Origin: Trachelipus rathkii
Taxonomy: Eukaryota; Arthropoda; Malacostraca; Isopoda; Trachelipodidae
Assembly (NCBI GenBank): GCA_015478945.1
Contig: JABUQX010053460.1
Span: 1-10,000, forward strand
Reading direction: 5' to 3'
Length of the DNA: 10,000 bases
In this document: positions 1 to 8,149 of the stretch, piece after piece
How the letters are laid out: each line of letters begins with the position of its first letter
Position numbering within the stretch: the stretch's first letter is position 1
Program-made: the position numbers and the translations under genes
The notes under the pieces: model-generated
The model's input: only the letters and a program-made list of their open reading frames with translations
What the model was told of the DNA's origin: nothing
Database searches by the model: none

Positions 1-1065
1 CCATTTTGACTTCTATTCTCCTTCTTATTTTCTCTTTCTCCCTACGCGTTACCTACTCTCCCTACCCTTTATCTAAGCAACCACAAATATGATCCAATAA
101 CCGCCCTACTGCCCTACCTAATACATTTACAATCTAGATTCTGAATCACCTACATCCGCTACTTTGCTTCTCTGTATTCTGTGTACACTATGTATGATTA
201 CCGCACACATAATCCAATATCTGCCCTCCCCCCGTCTATCACTCACTCTTGGTCACTTATATCACTCACCAGGACTTATGATTTTCACTTTTCTTGAACC
301 AAGTATTCCCAATTATCATTCTTCTATCAACACACAATTCTAACAGACTTTCTCCATTATCATTCCTTTCCCCTACCCCAAATGGACCTATAATTCTCTC
401 CATCTCCTCTCTTCCCACTCCTGCATTCAAATCTCCTAATAAACAAATTTTATCATTTACCCCGAAACTTTCCCAGCATTCATCATTCAACTCATTCCAA
501 AATCTTTCTCTCTCCTCCTCCCTCGCTCCATTTACTGGTGCATACGCGCATATAAAAACCCACATTTCCCCCCCAAATTTTAAAATTGAACGCACAATGG
601 TCTACCAATCACCTACATCCATCAATATGACCTTACCCCAGAACTCTTTCTTCATAACTAATATCCTACCCCTTCCTCGCCCCTCACTCTCTCGTTTCAC
701 CTCCCGATAATCATAAACCCTTAAATTTTCCAAAGTCCATCTCCTTCTATCCTTTCAGAGCTTTGTTTCTGTCAACCCTAGCATATCCAACCTTTTTTCT
801 TCGAACATTAACATTAACCCCACTTCTTCCCTTTTCAAATCCTCATTTTCCCCTCACATTCATACACCACTCGAATCTATCTCTTTTACCCTCCTAACTC
901 TTTACTCCCCCTTACTCCCTTTTATCCTGACCCTCTTATTCACCACTCTACTTTCCACTATTCCCACACTTGATTCGGCTGCACGTTTACCGGGATCCCA
1001 CAACCTGAGGCACTTCCCAATACCTCAAGCAACTTCTCCAAACCCCGCTCATACACACAACCGCT
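1..1065 (-). mobile_element. Decayed non-LTR retrotransposon (LINE), 5' part with endonuclease
   Basis: The minus strand reads as the 5' portion of a LINE. From high to low coordinates there is a leader (about 1065-880), a WNVRG-like segment near 870-850, then the endonuclease domain down to about 266 and fainter remnants to the window edge. The leader's coding-like strand is purine-rich, whereas the plus strand is strongly C/T-biased. The reverse transcriptase, if it survives, would lie before position 1, outside the window. Between about 265 and 1 the reading is badly degraded. Two similar stretches (around 229-199 and 122-86) both read as LLDYVC/LLDHIC-like, as if a short segment was duplicated. 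The element type is supported by the endonuclease motifs. The clade cannot be fixed without the reverse transcriptase. Confidence 0.8.
266..875 (-). pseudogene. LINE apurinic-like endonuclease domain (EEP fold), disrupted
   Basis: This is the endonuclease that nicks target DNA to prime reverse transcription of a LINE. In one minus-strand frame I read LDMLGLTETKL, where the Glu of TETK is the usual metal ligand. Further on come a CAYAPVNGA motif (the AYAP Tyr region), LLGDLNAGVG (the GDxN catalytic pair) and a GERNDNGE...IIGNTWFKK stretch typical of this family. The longest uninterrupted piece is 595-266, 109 residues. The frame is broken by TGA at 755-757, TAG at 602-604 and a shift near 855 between the WNVRG-like part and the rest. 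The C-terminal SDH motif is not recognisable, because the frame ends soon after NTWFKK. It resembles proteins often annotated as craniofacial development protein 2-like in arthropods, which are mostly LINE-derived. It is not functional as written. Confidence 0.85.
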
Positions 1066-1337
1066 AAAATCCTACTCTATAGAACTCCTAAAAAACTGAA
1101 TTCACAATTTATAGATAAAACTTAAATTAACACTTATGTAAATACCTTAATTAATACTTGATAGTATATTCTTCCTACTATTGAAGACACTCCTCTTCTT
1201 CTCAGCTTTCGAATCTATTCATATAGGAAAAATCAGAAGGATCATTGATGCCAACTCTTTCTGTCTTGAAGATACTCTTCCAGAGTACCTTTGCTTTTTT
1301 ATATACTTAATTCTTTCTTGCTTGATATTTTATTCTA
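1066..1337. other. AT-rich spacer, no gene recognised
   Basis: AT-rich unique-looking DNA between the LINE and the degenerate tandem repeat. A 69-codon open frame at 1181-1390 on the plus strand has a hydrophobic, low-complexity translation with no motif I recognise. I treat it as chance. A CTTGAAGATACTCTTCCAGAG stretch near 1266-1286 loosely resembles part of the repeat that follows and may be a third, more decayed unit. Confidence 0.4.
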
Positions 1338-1606
1338 TCCTGATGTTGATTCGCAACACTAGTATTTTAATTTTATTTGAATTATTATAATAAGTTGTAC
1401 TCTAAAGCCTTGAGGAGATCTTTTTCACGTAAATACAAAGTAGAAAGCCTCAGTAAATTTCTTTCCTGATGATGATTTGTAGTAACACTTGTATTTAAAT
1501 TATATATTAGAAACACCTCAGTTACTTTTACTAAGTTGCACTTTGATCCTTTAGATCCTTGAATATTCTTCTTCAAGTAAAATAAGGCAAAAAAAACCTC
1601 AATACA
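1338..1606. repeat. Degenerate tandem repeat, two ~125-145 bp units
   Basis: Two consecutive stretches share the same order of motifs. These are TCCTGATG-TGATT (1338 and 1464), AACACT(A/T)GTATTT, AAGTTG-ACT, CCTTGA (about 1409 and 1556), TTCA-GTAAA, and an A-rich run ending in CCTCA. The distance between matching motifs is about 126 bp at the left and about 147 bp at the right, so one unit carries an insertion of roughly 20 bp. The units are strongly diverged. A minus-strand open frame at 1385-1576 runs through the array and has no recognisable product. Confidence 0.45.
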
Positions 1607-2036
<430 letters not shown>

Positions 2037-2037
2037 C

Positions 2038-2265
2038 TCACAGTAGGGGCTCGAGCGATGACTGGGAACATTGGGAGGACGGTTTTCCATACCCCGTAGG
2101 GAGGGACGGAGGAACCCCCGCGACACCGAAATACCAAAGAGCTGGGTTCCGGAGACCCCCGGAGGAGGGGAAATAATCCTACCCCGTCGTTCCCCCGGAG
2201 GGCCGAGAGACCCCGACTCCTACCATCTCTGCGGTCAACACCTTGGGTAACTCTTAGTATCTAAA
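2038..2265 (-). repeat. GC-rich dispersed repeat, copy 1
   Basis: A GC-rich island of about 228 bp in very AT-rich surroundings. It is the reverse complement of the sequence at about 7030-7242. Shared blocks in order include TTTTCCATACCCCGTAGGG, GGAGGAACCCCCGCGACACC, ATACCAAAGAGC, GGTTCCG-GAGACCCCC, TACCCCGTCG and GGCCGAGAGACCCCGACTC. Weaker similarity continues to about 2265. Strand is given relative to the second copy. Unlike that copy, this one has no inverted arms: its left side is (TA)n and its right side is unrelated AT-rich DNA. I know of no family name for it. Open frames across it are short and cross into the (TA)n, so I do not call it coding. Confidence 0.85.
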
Positions 2266-2939
2266 CAACCACAACGCTACATCTACACAGGTAATTAAAA
2301 AGGCCAACGTAAGGTTACGTTAATTAAAATAACTTTAAAATTACTATTCTACATTTTATTCACTTTTTTTAAAAACCGATTTTTTTTATTTTTTAAAAGT
2401 GTTTCTAACTAAATTTTACCAGGATTCCAAAATGTATTCCTTTTCGCTGTAAGCATTTAATAAGTTTTTAAGACACATATGACGACCTAATCTGAAGGCT
2501 GACCATATATATATACATATTATCAATATATAATATTTATATTATGATATATATAATTAATATATTATATATATATTATAATATATAATATATATATATA
2601 TAATAATATATATTATACATGGGGGAAAGAACAGAATAGACGAAAAAATTAACCAAAGAAATTTAAGATGCTTTTAAGAAAAGTCTAATCGTATCAAATA
2701 ACAAGAAATATGTAGATAAATATGTATATATTAAAAATCCATCTTTTATTACAAAATTATGATTAAAATTAATAATTGAATAATTAAGGTATATTGTTTA
2801 TCTTACTTTTGGCAGCGTTTCTGATCTATAAACTCAGAGTGAAAATTCAGGGGTAAATTTGACCTTAGTTGTAGTTTTGACTAGAAGGAAGGGTTGTGTT
2901 TTTTAATTCTTTTAAAGAAAATGTTATGATACAATCTGT
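2266..2939. other. AT-rich spacer with an imperfect (TA)n cluster
   Basis: AT-rich DNA without a recognisable gene. A dense run of imperfect ATATAT/TATTATA sequence occupies about 2504-2618 and could form hairpins. A purine-rich stretch follows (about 2620-2690). Poly-T and poly-A runs lie near 2364-2398. I see nothing else to name. Confidence 0.6.
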
Positions 2940-3062
2940 ATGTATATATATTATATATATATATATTTACTCATATATATATATATATATATAATATATA
3001 TTATATATATATATATATAATATATATATATAATATATATATTATGATATATATATATATTA
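2940..3062. repeat. (TA)n microsatellite, interrupted
   Basis: TA dinucleotide runs interrupted by ATTTACTCAT and several ATAATATAT steps. The self-complementary sequence could extrude hairpins. A minus-strand open frame of Tyr/Ile through it is an artefact. Confidence 0.9.
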
Positions 3063-3175
3063 ATGATTATAAGCAAACAATGTAGTTCATTATTAATATA
3101 ATTCTTTCTTATTGATTGGTATAAAATTTTTAGGAACAATTTGTGTGATAGAATTATTAATTCGAGAAAAAAATG

Positions 3176-3226
3176 ACCTGACCTAACCTCACATAACCTA
3201 ACCTAACTAAACTTAACCTAACCTAG
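3176..3226 (+). repeat. Degenerate interstitial telomere-like (CCTAA)n tract
   Basis: About 50 bp built from CCTAA pentamers with point changes: runs of ACCTAACCT alternate with ACCTCACAT and ACTAAACTTA. TTAGG is the canonical telomere repeat of most arthropods, and CCTAA is its complement. The tract lies inside AT-rich DNA between two (TA)n tracts and is followed by non-telomeric sequence, so it is interstitial. It could be a scar of telomeric DNA inserted at a break repair, a fragment carried by a transposon, or a chance simple repeat. Confidence 0.7.
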
Positions 3227-3279
3227 ACATTAAAAGTGGTTTTACCAAAAAAAGTCATTGATTACTTTAATAATATTAA

Positions 3280-3345
3280 TATATATATATATATATTATA
3301 TATATATATATAAGTATCTATCTATATACATATATAATATATATA
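3280..3345. repeat. Short (TA)n tracts
   Basis: Short TA runs (3280-3312 and about 3330-3347) separated by AAGTATCTATCTATATACAT. The surrounding bases up to 3500 are AT-rich with no recognised feature. Confidence 0.8.
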
Positions 3346-3501
3346 TACCATTCAAACTAGTATTATATATACTAACATAAATAATACATTCATGTTCATA
3401 GTGAACATTAAATTATCAATATAAAATAGTATATATATATAATAGTAATAATACACCACCATTCATGCATTAAATTACATATAAAATAGCTAAAGCTCAT
3501 A

Positions 3502-3610
3502 CAGAGATGGGCAGTACCGCGGTACATGTATCGGGCGATACTTTTTGTACCGATACCGGTATCGCCCAACACTTTTGAAAAGTACCGATGTAACGGTATC
3601 GCCTATCAAA
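3502..3610. mobile_element. hAT-like transposon end or MITE fragment, copy 1
   Basis: The segment begins CAGAGATGGGCA, which fits the CAGxGxTGGGCA start common in hAT inverted termini. It is full of short palindromes and repeated GTACCG / GGTATCG motifs, as expected for subterminal transposase-binding repeats. Examples are GTACCGCGGTAC at 3514-3525 and CGATACCGGTATCG at 3551-3564. A related segment, with the shared blocks GTATCG-CCCAACAC and AAAGTACCGAT, lies at 8150-8341. No transposase gene of this family is visible nearby. It could be a non-autonomous element, a solo end, or the left border of a larger nested element. Confidence 0.6.
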
Positions 3611-4269
3611 TTTTTATGTACGGTACCTGAAAAAACATCGGTACATTTTTTGTGTATCATGGCCATGCTTTGTTATACAGCTCTGTTATAGGACTATTTT
3701 TTTTTTAAATTTAATTTTTTTTTTACTAGATAGTTTATGAAATAATATCCTAATTAATATTCTGTGGAAAACTTTGTTTTTAAAATTCTTATAATGAAAA
3801 AGTTAAGGCCTCCAATATCATATTTATAATATGGACGAATTTATCAACTATAAAACACCAGCTGATTTCAACACTGATTTTCAATGAACTTATAAGAAAT
3901 GGTTGTAAATGATCCGTAGTGAAACGAAAGTTTTAAAAATAAATTAGAAAATGACCCTGAAAAAAGTTTGGGATGCAAATTTCATACTTTCATCGACTAA
4001 TACTAATACTGCCAGATGCTTCAATTTGTTAAAAAAATTATATGCTTGTATATACTTTTGTTACTAAAGATATATTTTATATTTCCAGCACTCACGGGTT
4101 GGTGGGGCACGGGGAGGGAAGCTCCCTGTAAATTATGCATTCATTTACCGTGTTCTATGTGCCATCTAATTGCTATAAATGCTATTTATTAATGCTCTAG
4201 CAATTTTTTACTTATTTTATTTAAATTTCAAAAATGAACGCATTCCTTCCTATACACCAAACAGGTCCT
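3611..4269. other. AT-rich spacer, no gene recognised
   Basis: AT-rich DNA with homopolymer T runs (about 3699-3724). One small GC-rich patch at about 4087-4131 contains GGGAGGGAAGCTCCC, whose GGGA/TCCC arms could form a short hairpin. There is no coding signal, tRNA or known repeat that I can identify. Confidence 0.5.
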
Positions 4270-4299
4270 CATATATAATATATACTATATATATATAGT

Positions 4300-4346
<47 letters not shown>

Positions 4347-4438
4347 CGTATAATATTATATATATTATATATATATATATGTTGTGTGTTGTGTGTGGTG
4401 TGTGTGTGTGTGTTGTGTGTGTGTTGTGTGTGTGTGTG

Positions 4439-4478
<40 letters not shown>

Positions 4479-4499
4479 TGGGTGAGTGGTGTGTGTGTG
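4270..4499. repeat. Compound (TA)n / (TG)n microsatellite
   Basis: Imperfect (TA)n from about 4270 to 4380 passes directly into (TG)n with TGTT and TGGTG variants from 4381 to 4499. The left end of the mariner-like element lies about a dozen bases beyond. Open frames here translate as alternating Thr-His, Val-Cys or Tyr-Ile and are artefacts. Confidence 0.97.
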
Positions 4500-4512
4500 T
4501 CTCGGCTAATGT

Positions 4513-4822
4513 GCAACAACGGAATATTTCCGTAATGATGTCAATTATTAAGAAACTTGTAGGAATAAAAAGGGTCTCAGTATGCGAATTGCTCATGAAC
4601 CTTCGAATTTTCAATAAAACCGTGTGGTTCCGATAATTAAATTGCATTTTATGGCAGAAATTATTTAGGGTTCATAGAGACAGTCATCATCTTCGATTCA
4701 AATGGGTAGTTACTCTCAATACCGGCGGAAAAATAACGCTCCTGCTGCCGTAATAGTTACAACAATGTTTAGTTGTAATAGGTTTAGAACATGGTGAATG
4801 ATGGGCCGAAACCCCCCATATA
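4513..4822. repeat. Left terminal inverted repeat of the mariner-like element
   Basis: It pairs with 6319-6657 in several blocks. 4513-4540 pairs with 6630-6657. 4578-4620 pairs with 6495-6537 and is nearly perfect. About 4630-4666 pairs with about 6450-6487, and 4671-4695 with about 6420-6446. A block ending ACCCCCCATATA at 4811-4822 pairs with 6319-6331. A further weaker match (4899-4930 with 6180-6211, around ACTCTGTAG) suggests the repeat once reached further in. The left arm is about 55 bp shorter than the right between the first and second blocks. Confidence 0.85.
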
Positions 4823-5023
4823 CAGCGTACGTTTATATTAGGTACTATTAATAGTTAGTTACGATGAACAGTTATGGTTGATATAGAAATGATTTATAAC
4901 TCTGTAGCACATCCGTTTATTTACAGTCCATACATAAGTATTATTTCGGTATAGTATGAAATCCTTTCCTGTAGCACCTTCTGATTTATGTAGTACATTC
5001 TTCATCGTATATGCATGTATACA

Positions 5024-6086
5024 TTATACGCGGTGCTCGAAATGTCTGTTCTTATTCCATACGCAAAGTTCAGCCTGTCTGGTCCACCCTTGTCATGTTG
5101 CCAATGTGATATTTTTGGAGTCGACTATCGGACAAGCGTGAGTGATTCGACTTATGAGGTCATTAACTGATGCTACCGGTGTTGTGTACCCCACCATAGA
5201 CACGGTTCTTCAGGTAGCCCCACAGGTAATACTCCAGTTGAGTAAGGTCTGGTGATCTAGGAGGCCACGGAATAGGACCCAATGTTCCTATCCACCTACC
5301 GGGGTGTGTTACGTTTAGATGATGTTGCACAGCCCTTGCGGTATGTGCTGGGCATCCTTCATGCTGGTAGTACAAATTCTGACGTGTCTGTAATGGTACG
5401 TCACGAGGAAGGTCTGACAAAGTAGTGTCCAGAAATTCTTAATTCCATTCGCTATCTAGGTTTCTATGGTAAATGTCTTGCGATCAGCATATTATCTAGC
5501 AGTTCACACTACACATTTATGGAGTAAACTGCCTGGTGTCGCGTGCTGTAGGTGATATGCGGTGTTTTCCTCGGTCCAGTACCGATAATTCCACCCATTA
5601 ATCGTGCCAATATTGGTAAACCTGGCTTCATCCGTCCACAAAATACGAAGCTGCGCGTCAAGTTTATTGTCAAACATGGAACTTATTTGGACTACGAACT
5701 TCAACCAACGTCCGGGATCGCCGGGATGCAGACCGTGCACTATGTGTGCTCTGTAATGAAAAATGTTGTACATATGTAGAATGCACAGTACCGTTTCTGT
5801 CTGCCGTAAGTAAGTTGTTGGGTGCTCCTTGGTATACAATAGAACGTCAAACTCCATGTCAGGGTTACGAGTGGGAGGTTGACTTGGGTGGCGAGATGGT
5901 CAGTTGATCGAACCTTATTCTTGAAAAACCTGTGTACAATCTGTACATTATAGTGGGATGCGGCTCCAAACGATCTGGATATCTCCGTCCATACACCTCC
6001 GTAGCTCTGTGGGCATTCTAGCCTTCCAGAATAAACGCCTCAACCATATCCGTCAGTTCCTGGGTTGTATACATATTATTAGGCAT
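5024..6086 (-). pseudogene. Mariner-like transposase with DUF4817 N-terminus, broken by stops and frameshifts
   Basis: A DDE/D transposase that would cut and join the element's ends. I start it at the ATG at 6086, because the HTH-type DUF4817 module follows at once: MYTTQELTDMVEAF, then Tyr...Arg-Tyr-Pro-Asp-Arg spacing. The middle part (5857-5504) holds a linker with EHPTTYLRQ and LHPGD, and the first catalytic Asp in LWTDEARFTN, followed by NGWNYRYWTEEN. Downstream (5420-5163) come YYQHEGCPAHTA and WPPRSPDLTQLEYYLWGYLK. A shifted frame gives TPVASVNDLISRIT and ends at NRHFEHRV with TAA at 5024-5026. Breaks include TAG at 6018-6020, a shift near 5925-5885, a shift and several stops around 5506-5430, a shift near 5185 and a late TGA near 5095. 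Full length would be about 354 codons, normal for the family. The second and third acidic residues are both Glu here, separated by 41 residues; in relatives they are usually Asp. Confidence 0.88.
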
Positions 6087-6127
6087 AGTGTTATCTGATG
6101 TTACAATTAAATAGCTGTGCTAAGACA

Positions 6128-6182
6128 CACGATTATACATTATATACGATTATACATTATTATACATTATATACGATTGTAC
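6128..6182. repeat. Short tandem repeat, ~17-30 bp units
   Basis: ACGATTATACATT and TATACATTATATACGATT recur two to three times between the transposase start and the inner edge of the right terminus. It is probably a local slippage product in the element's untranslated region. Confidence 0.7.
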
Positions 6183-6318
6183 GAATACTGGAAACCGATC
6201 CCCTACAGAGTAGTGTGTCATATTACTTCGAAAATTTATAATTTAGTTGTTGACAATGTAGCAAATGTAAATCTAAATATTAGACATCAAATGTGATAGT
6301 GCTCTTCATGGAGGAATT

Positions 6319-6657
6319 TATATGGGGGTTTTGTACCCCATTCGCCTTTTTTTGAAGCGTTTACAACTAACTATTGTATCTGCAAATTATCTTACGCGGG
6401 GATTGCCCACAAACAACGTTTTTGATCTGATGACGGTCTCAATGAAAATTATAACTTCCTGCTAAAAATGCAATTCAGCGATCGAAGCTACAACGTTTTA
6501 TTGAAAATTCGAAGGTTCATGAGGAATTCGCATACTGTGCATACACGATAACCTATAATAATTAGCAAAAATAACTCTCCGATTTAATTAAGACACCTTT
6601 TATTCCAACAAGTTTAATAATAATAATTGCATCATTACGGAAATATTCCCTTGTTGC
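6319..6657. repeat. Right terminal inverted repeat of the mariner-like element
   Basis: Reverse-complement partner of 4513-4822. It ends TTGTTGC at 6651-6657, followed by ATA and then a (TA)n tract. Relative to the left arm it holds about 55 extra bases at roughly 6538-6600, including an ACGATAACCTATAATAATTAG stretch. Either the left arm lost this or the right arm gained it. Confidence 0.85.
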
Positions 6658-6690
<33 letters not shown>

Positions 6691-6803
6691 TATATATTAT
6701 CTACTATTACTATATACTGATTTTTAATATATATTAATAATTATATATATATATATAATATATTATATATATATATAATTATATATATATATATATATAT
6801 ATG
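6658..6803. repeat. (TA)n microsatellite, interrupted
   Basis: TA runs with short interruptions (CTACTATTACTATATACTG near 6701-6720) fill the gap between the right end of the mariner-like element and the foldback structure. Confidence 0.93.
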
Positions 6804-6810
6804 GTGAAAA

Positions 6811-7440
6811 TAAAGAAGTTACCCGCATGATATCTCGAAAAACTAAATATAGGTAACAGAAAACTGATAACATATATGGAATCAGCGTATGAAATTTGAA
6901 TGGAAAATGAAAAAAAAAAATTTAATTTTTTTTTTTATATCTCCAAAACTACGATAGGTACAAAAACTAATAACATATTTGAAATCAGCGATGAAATATG
7001 TATGAAAAAAAGATTTTTTTTTTTTAACTAAAGGAAATACCCCAGGGATAAAACGCAAAGATCCAAAGAGTCGGGGTCTCTCGGCCTCCTGGGGGACGAC
7101 GGGGTAGAACTATTTCCCCCCTCCGGGGGGTCTCTCGGAACCGCACGCTCTTTGGTATTTGGTGTCGCGGGGGGTTCCTCCGCCCTCCCCTACGGGGTAT
7201 GGAAAACGTCCCCCCTTGTGTTCCCCGCAGCTAGAGCCCCCTAAAAAATTTATACGCACTGATTCCATATATGTTATTAGTTTTCTTCTACCTATAGTAG
7301 TTTTGGGATATAAAAAAAATAAAAATAAAAAAATAATTTTTTTTCATTTCCACACAAATTTCATACGCTGATTCCATATAGTTATCAGTTTTCTTGTACC
7401 TATCTTAGTTTTCGAGATATCAAGCGGGTAACTTCTTTAA
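6811..7440. mobile_element. Foldback-type element: two-unit inverted arms around a GC-rich core
   Basis: The left arm (6811-about 7022) and right arm (about 7243-7440) are reverse complements. Both outer edges read TAAAGAAGTTACCCGC then TGATATCTCGAAAA. Each arm contains two tandem units of about 90-100 bp. Each unit starts ATATC(T/C)C and contains ATAGGTA, AA(C/A)AACT(G/A)ATAAC, GGAATCAG or GAAATCAG, ATGAAAT or ATAAATT, and an A/T homopolymer tail. Between the arms is the GC-rich repeat seen at 2038-2265. Whole structure is about 630 bp with (TA)n on both sides. No protein is recognisable. It may be a non-autonomous foldback transposon, or satellite-like units that became inverted around the core. 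Confidence 0.7.
7030..7242 (+). repeat. GC-rich dispersed repeat, copy 2
   Basis: The core of the foldback and the inverted partner of 2038-2265. It reads GGGGTCTCTCGGCCTCC, GACGACGGGGTAG, CTATTTCCCCCCTCC, GGGGTCTCTCGGAACC, CTCTTTGGTATT, GGTGTCGCGGGGGGTTCC and CCTACGGGGTATGGAAAACG. Differences from copy 1 are scattered substitutions and one-base indels, mainly in runs of G or C. An open frame from 7159 runs from the core into the right arm; I do not consider it a gene. Confidence 0.85.
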
Positions 7441-7458
7441 GTTTGGCCTATATAGGCC

Positions 7459-7499
7459 TCTATATATATATATATATATATTATTATATATATATAAAT

Positions 7500-7544
<45 letters not shown>

Positions 7545-7710
7545 TATATATATATATATATAAGTATAATATATATTAATTATATATATATTATATAGGG
7601 TTATATATATATATGATATATATTATATATATATATATATTATATATATATATATATATAATATTATATATATATATATATATAATATATATATATAATA
7701 TAGGGTATAT

Positions 7711-7785
<75 letters not shown>

Positions 7786-7927
7786 TATATATATATATAA
7801 TAGTATATAATATATTATATAATATATATATATATTAGCATAACTATATAATAATATATGAATATAATATATATATATATTATATATATATATTATATAC
7901 TATATATATATAATAATATAAGATATC

Positions 7928-7955
<28 letters not shown>
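7459..7955. repeat. Long imperfect (TA)n tract
   Basis: About 500 bp that is almost only A and T, made of TA runs broken by TAATA, TATTA and a few GG-containing steps (TAGGGT at 7597-7602 and 7701-7706). Immediately before it is the perfect palindrome GGCCTATATAGGCC at 7445-7458. Such sequence can fold into cruciforms and is hard to assemble, so its exact length should be treated with caution. Confidence 0.95.
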
Positions 7956-7959
<4 letters not shown>

Positions 7960-8149
7960 CAACCCTATTTAAATAATGACTTTTATCTATTAAAAATAAA
8001 AAAGTAAATATTTACATCGACTATAGGAGATTTTATAGCACAGAAATCAACATAAATCAATATTTGCCTATAGTTAATCATTATAAAACCAACTTTTTTG
8101 AAACTCCATTTATTACCAGTAATTGTTAATTTTTCCACATATGATGAAA
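7956..8149. other. AT-rich spacer, nothing recognised
   Basis: AT-rich DNA between the long (TA)n tract and the second hAT-like segment. Open frames on both strands (7983-8228 minus, 8098-8292 plus) overlap each other and the repeat, and show no known motif. Confidence 0.45.

Larger units (their letters stand above)
4513..6657 (-). mobile_element. Tc1/mariner-superfamily transposon (DUF4817 type) with long inverted termini
   Basis: The two ends are inverted repeats of each other. Both start GCAACAA, followed by GGAATATTTCCG-type sequence and TAATGATG, reading inwards from 4513 and from 6657. A transposase pseudogene lies between them on the minus strand. The element is about 2.15 kb. A TA sits immediately outside the right end (6659-6660), and a TA lies a few bases outside the left end (4507-4508), in keeping with TA target choice. 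The right flank is (TA)n and the left flank is a (TA)n/(TG)n microsatellite, so the element seems to have landed in a simple repeat. The transposase is broken, so the copy is dead as written. Confidence 0.88.

Noticed and set aside
294..710. 138-codon open frame on the plus strand
   Set aside because: It lies opposite the LINE endonuclease, whose motifs are clear. The plus-strand product is Ser/Pro/Leu-rich from the C/T bias of that strand.
2306..2321. AACGTAA-GG-TTACGTT inverted repeat
   Set aside because: Short and isolated. No regulatory context, and such palindromes are expected by chance in 10 kb of AT-rich DNA.
4087..4131. Small GC-rich patch with a GGGA...TCCC hairpin, considered as a terminator or RNA gene
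   Set aside because: The stem is only a few bases, there is no T-run or neighbouring gene, and no cloverleaf can be drawn.
4285..4647. Open frames rich in Thr-His, Val-Cys and Tyr-Ile on both strands
   Set aside because: They are translations of the (TA)n/(TG)n microsatellite running into the transposon terminus.
4956..5141. 61-codon plus-strand open frame
   Set aside because: It overlaps the 3' part of the minus-strand transposase, which has recognisable motifs in the other direction.
5552..5779. 75-codon plus-strand open frame
   Set aside because: It is antisense to the WTDEARF region of the transposase.
7159..7371. 70-codon open frame crossing the GC-rich core and the right arm
   Set aside because: It joins two repeat modules, has a low-complexity Lys/Asn/Ile tail, and copy 1 of the core does not keep the same downstream sequence.
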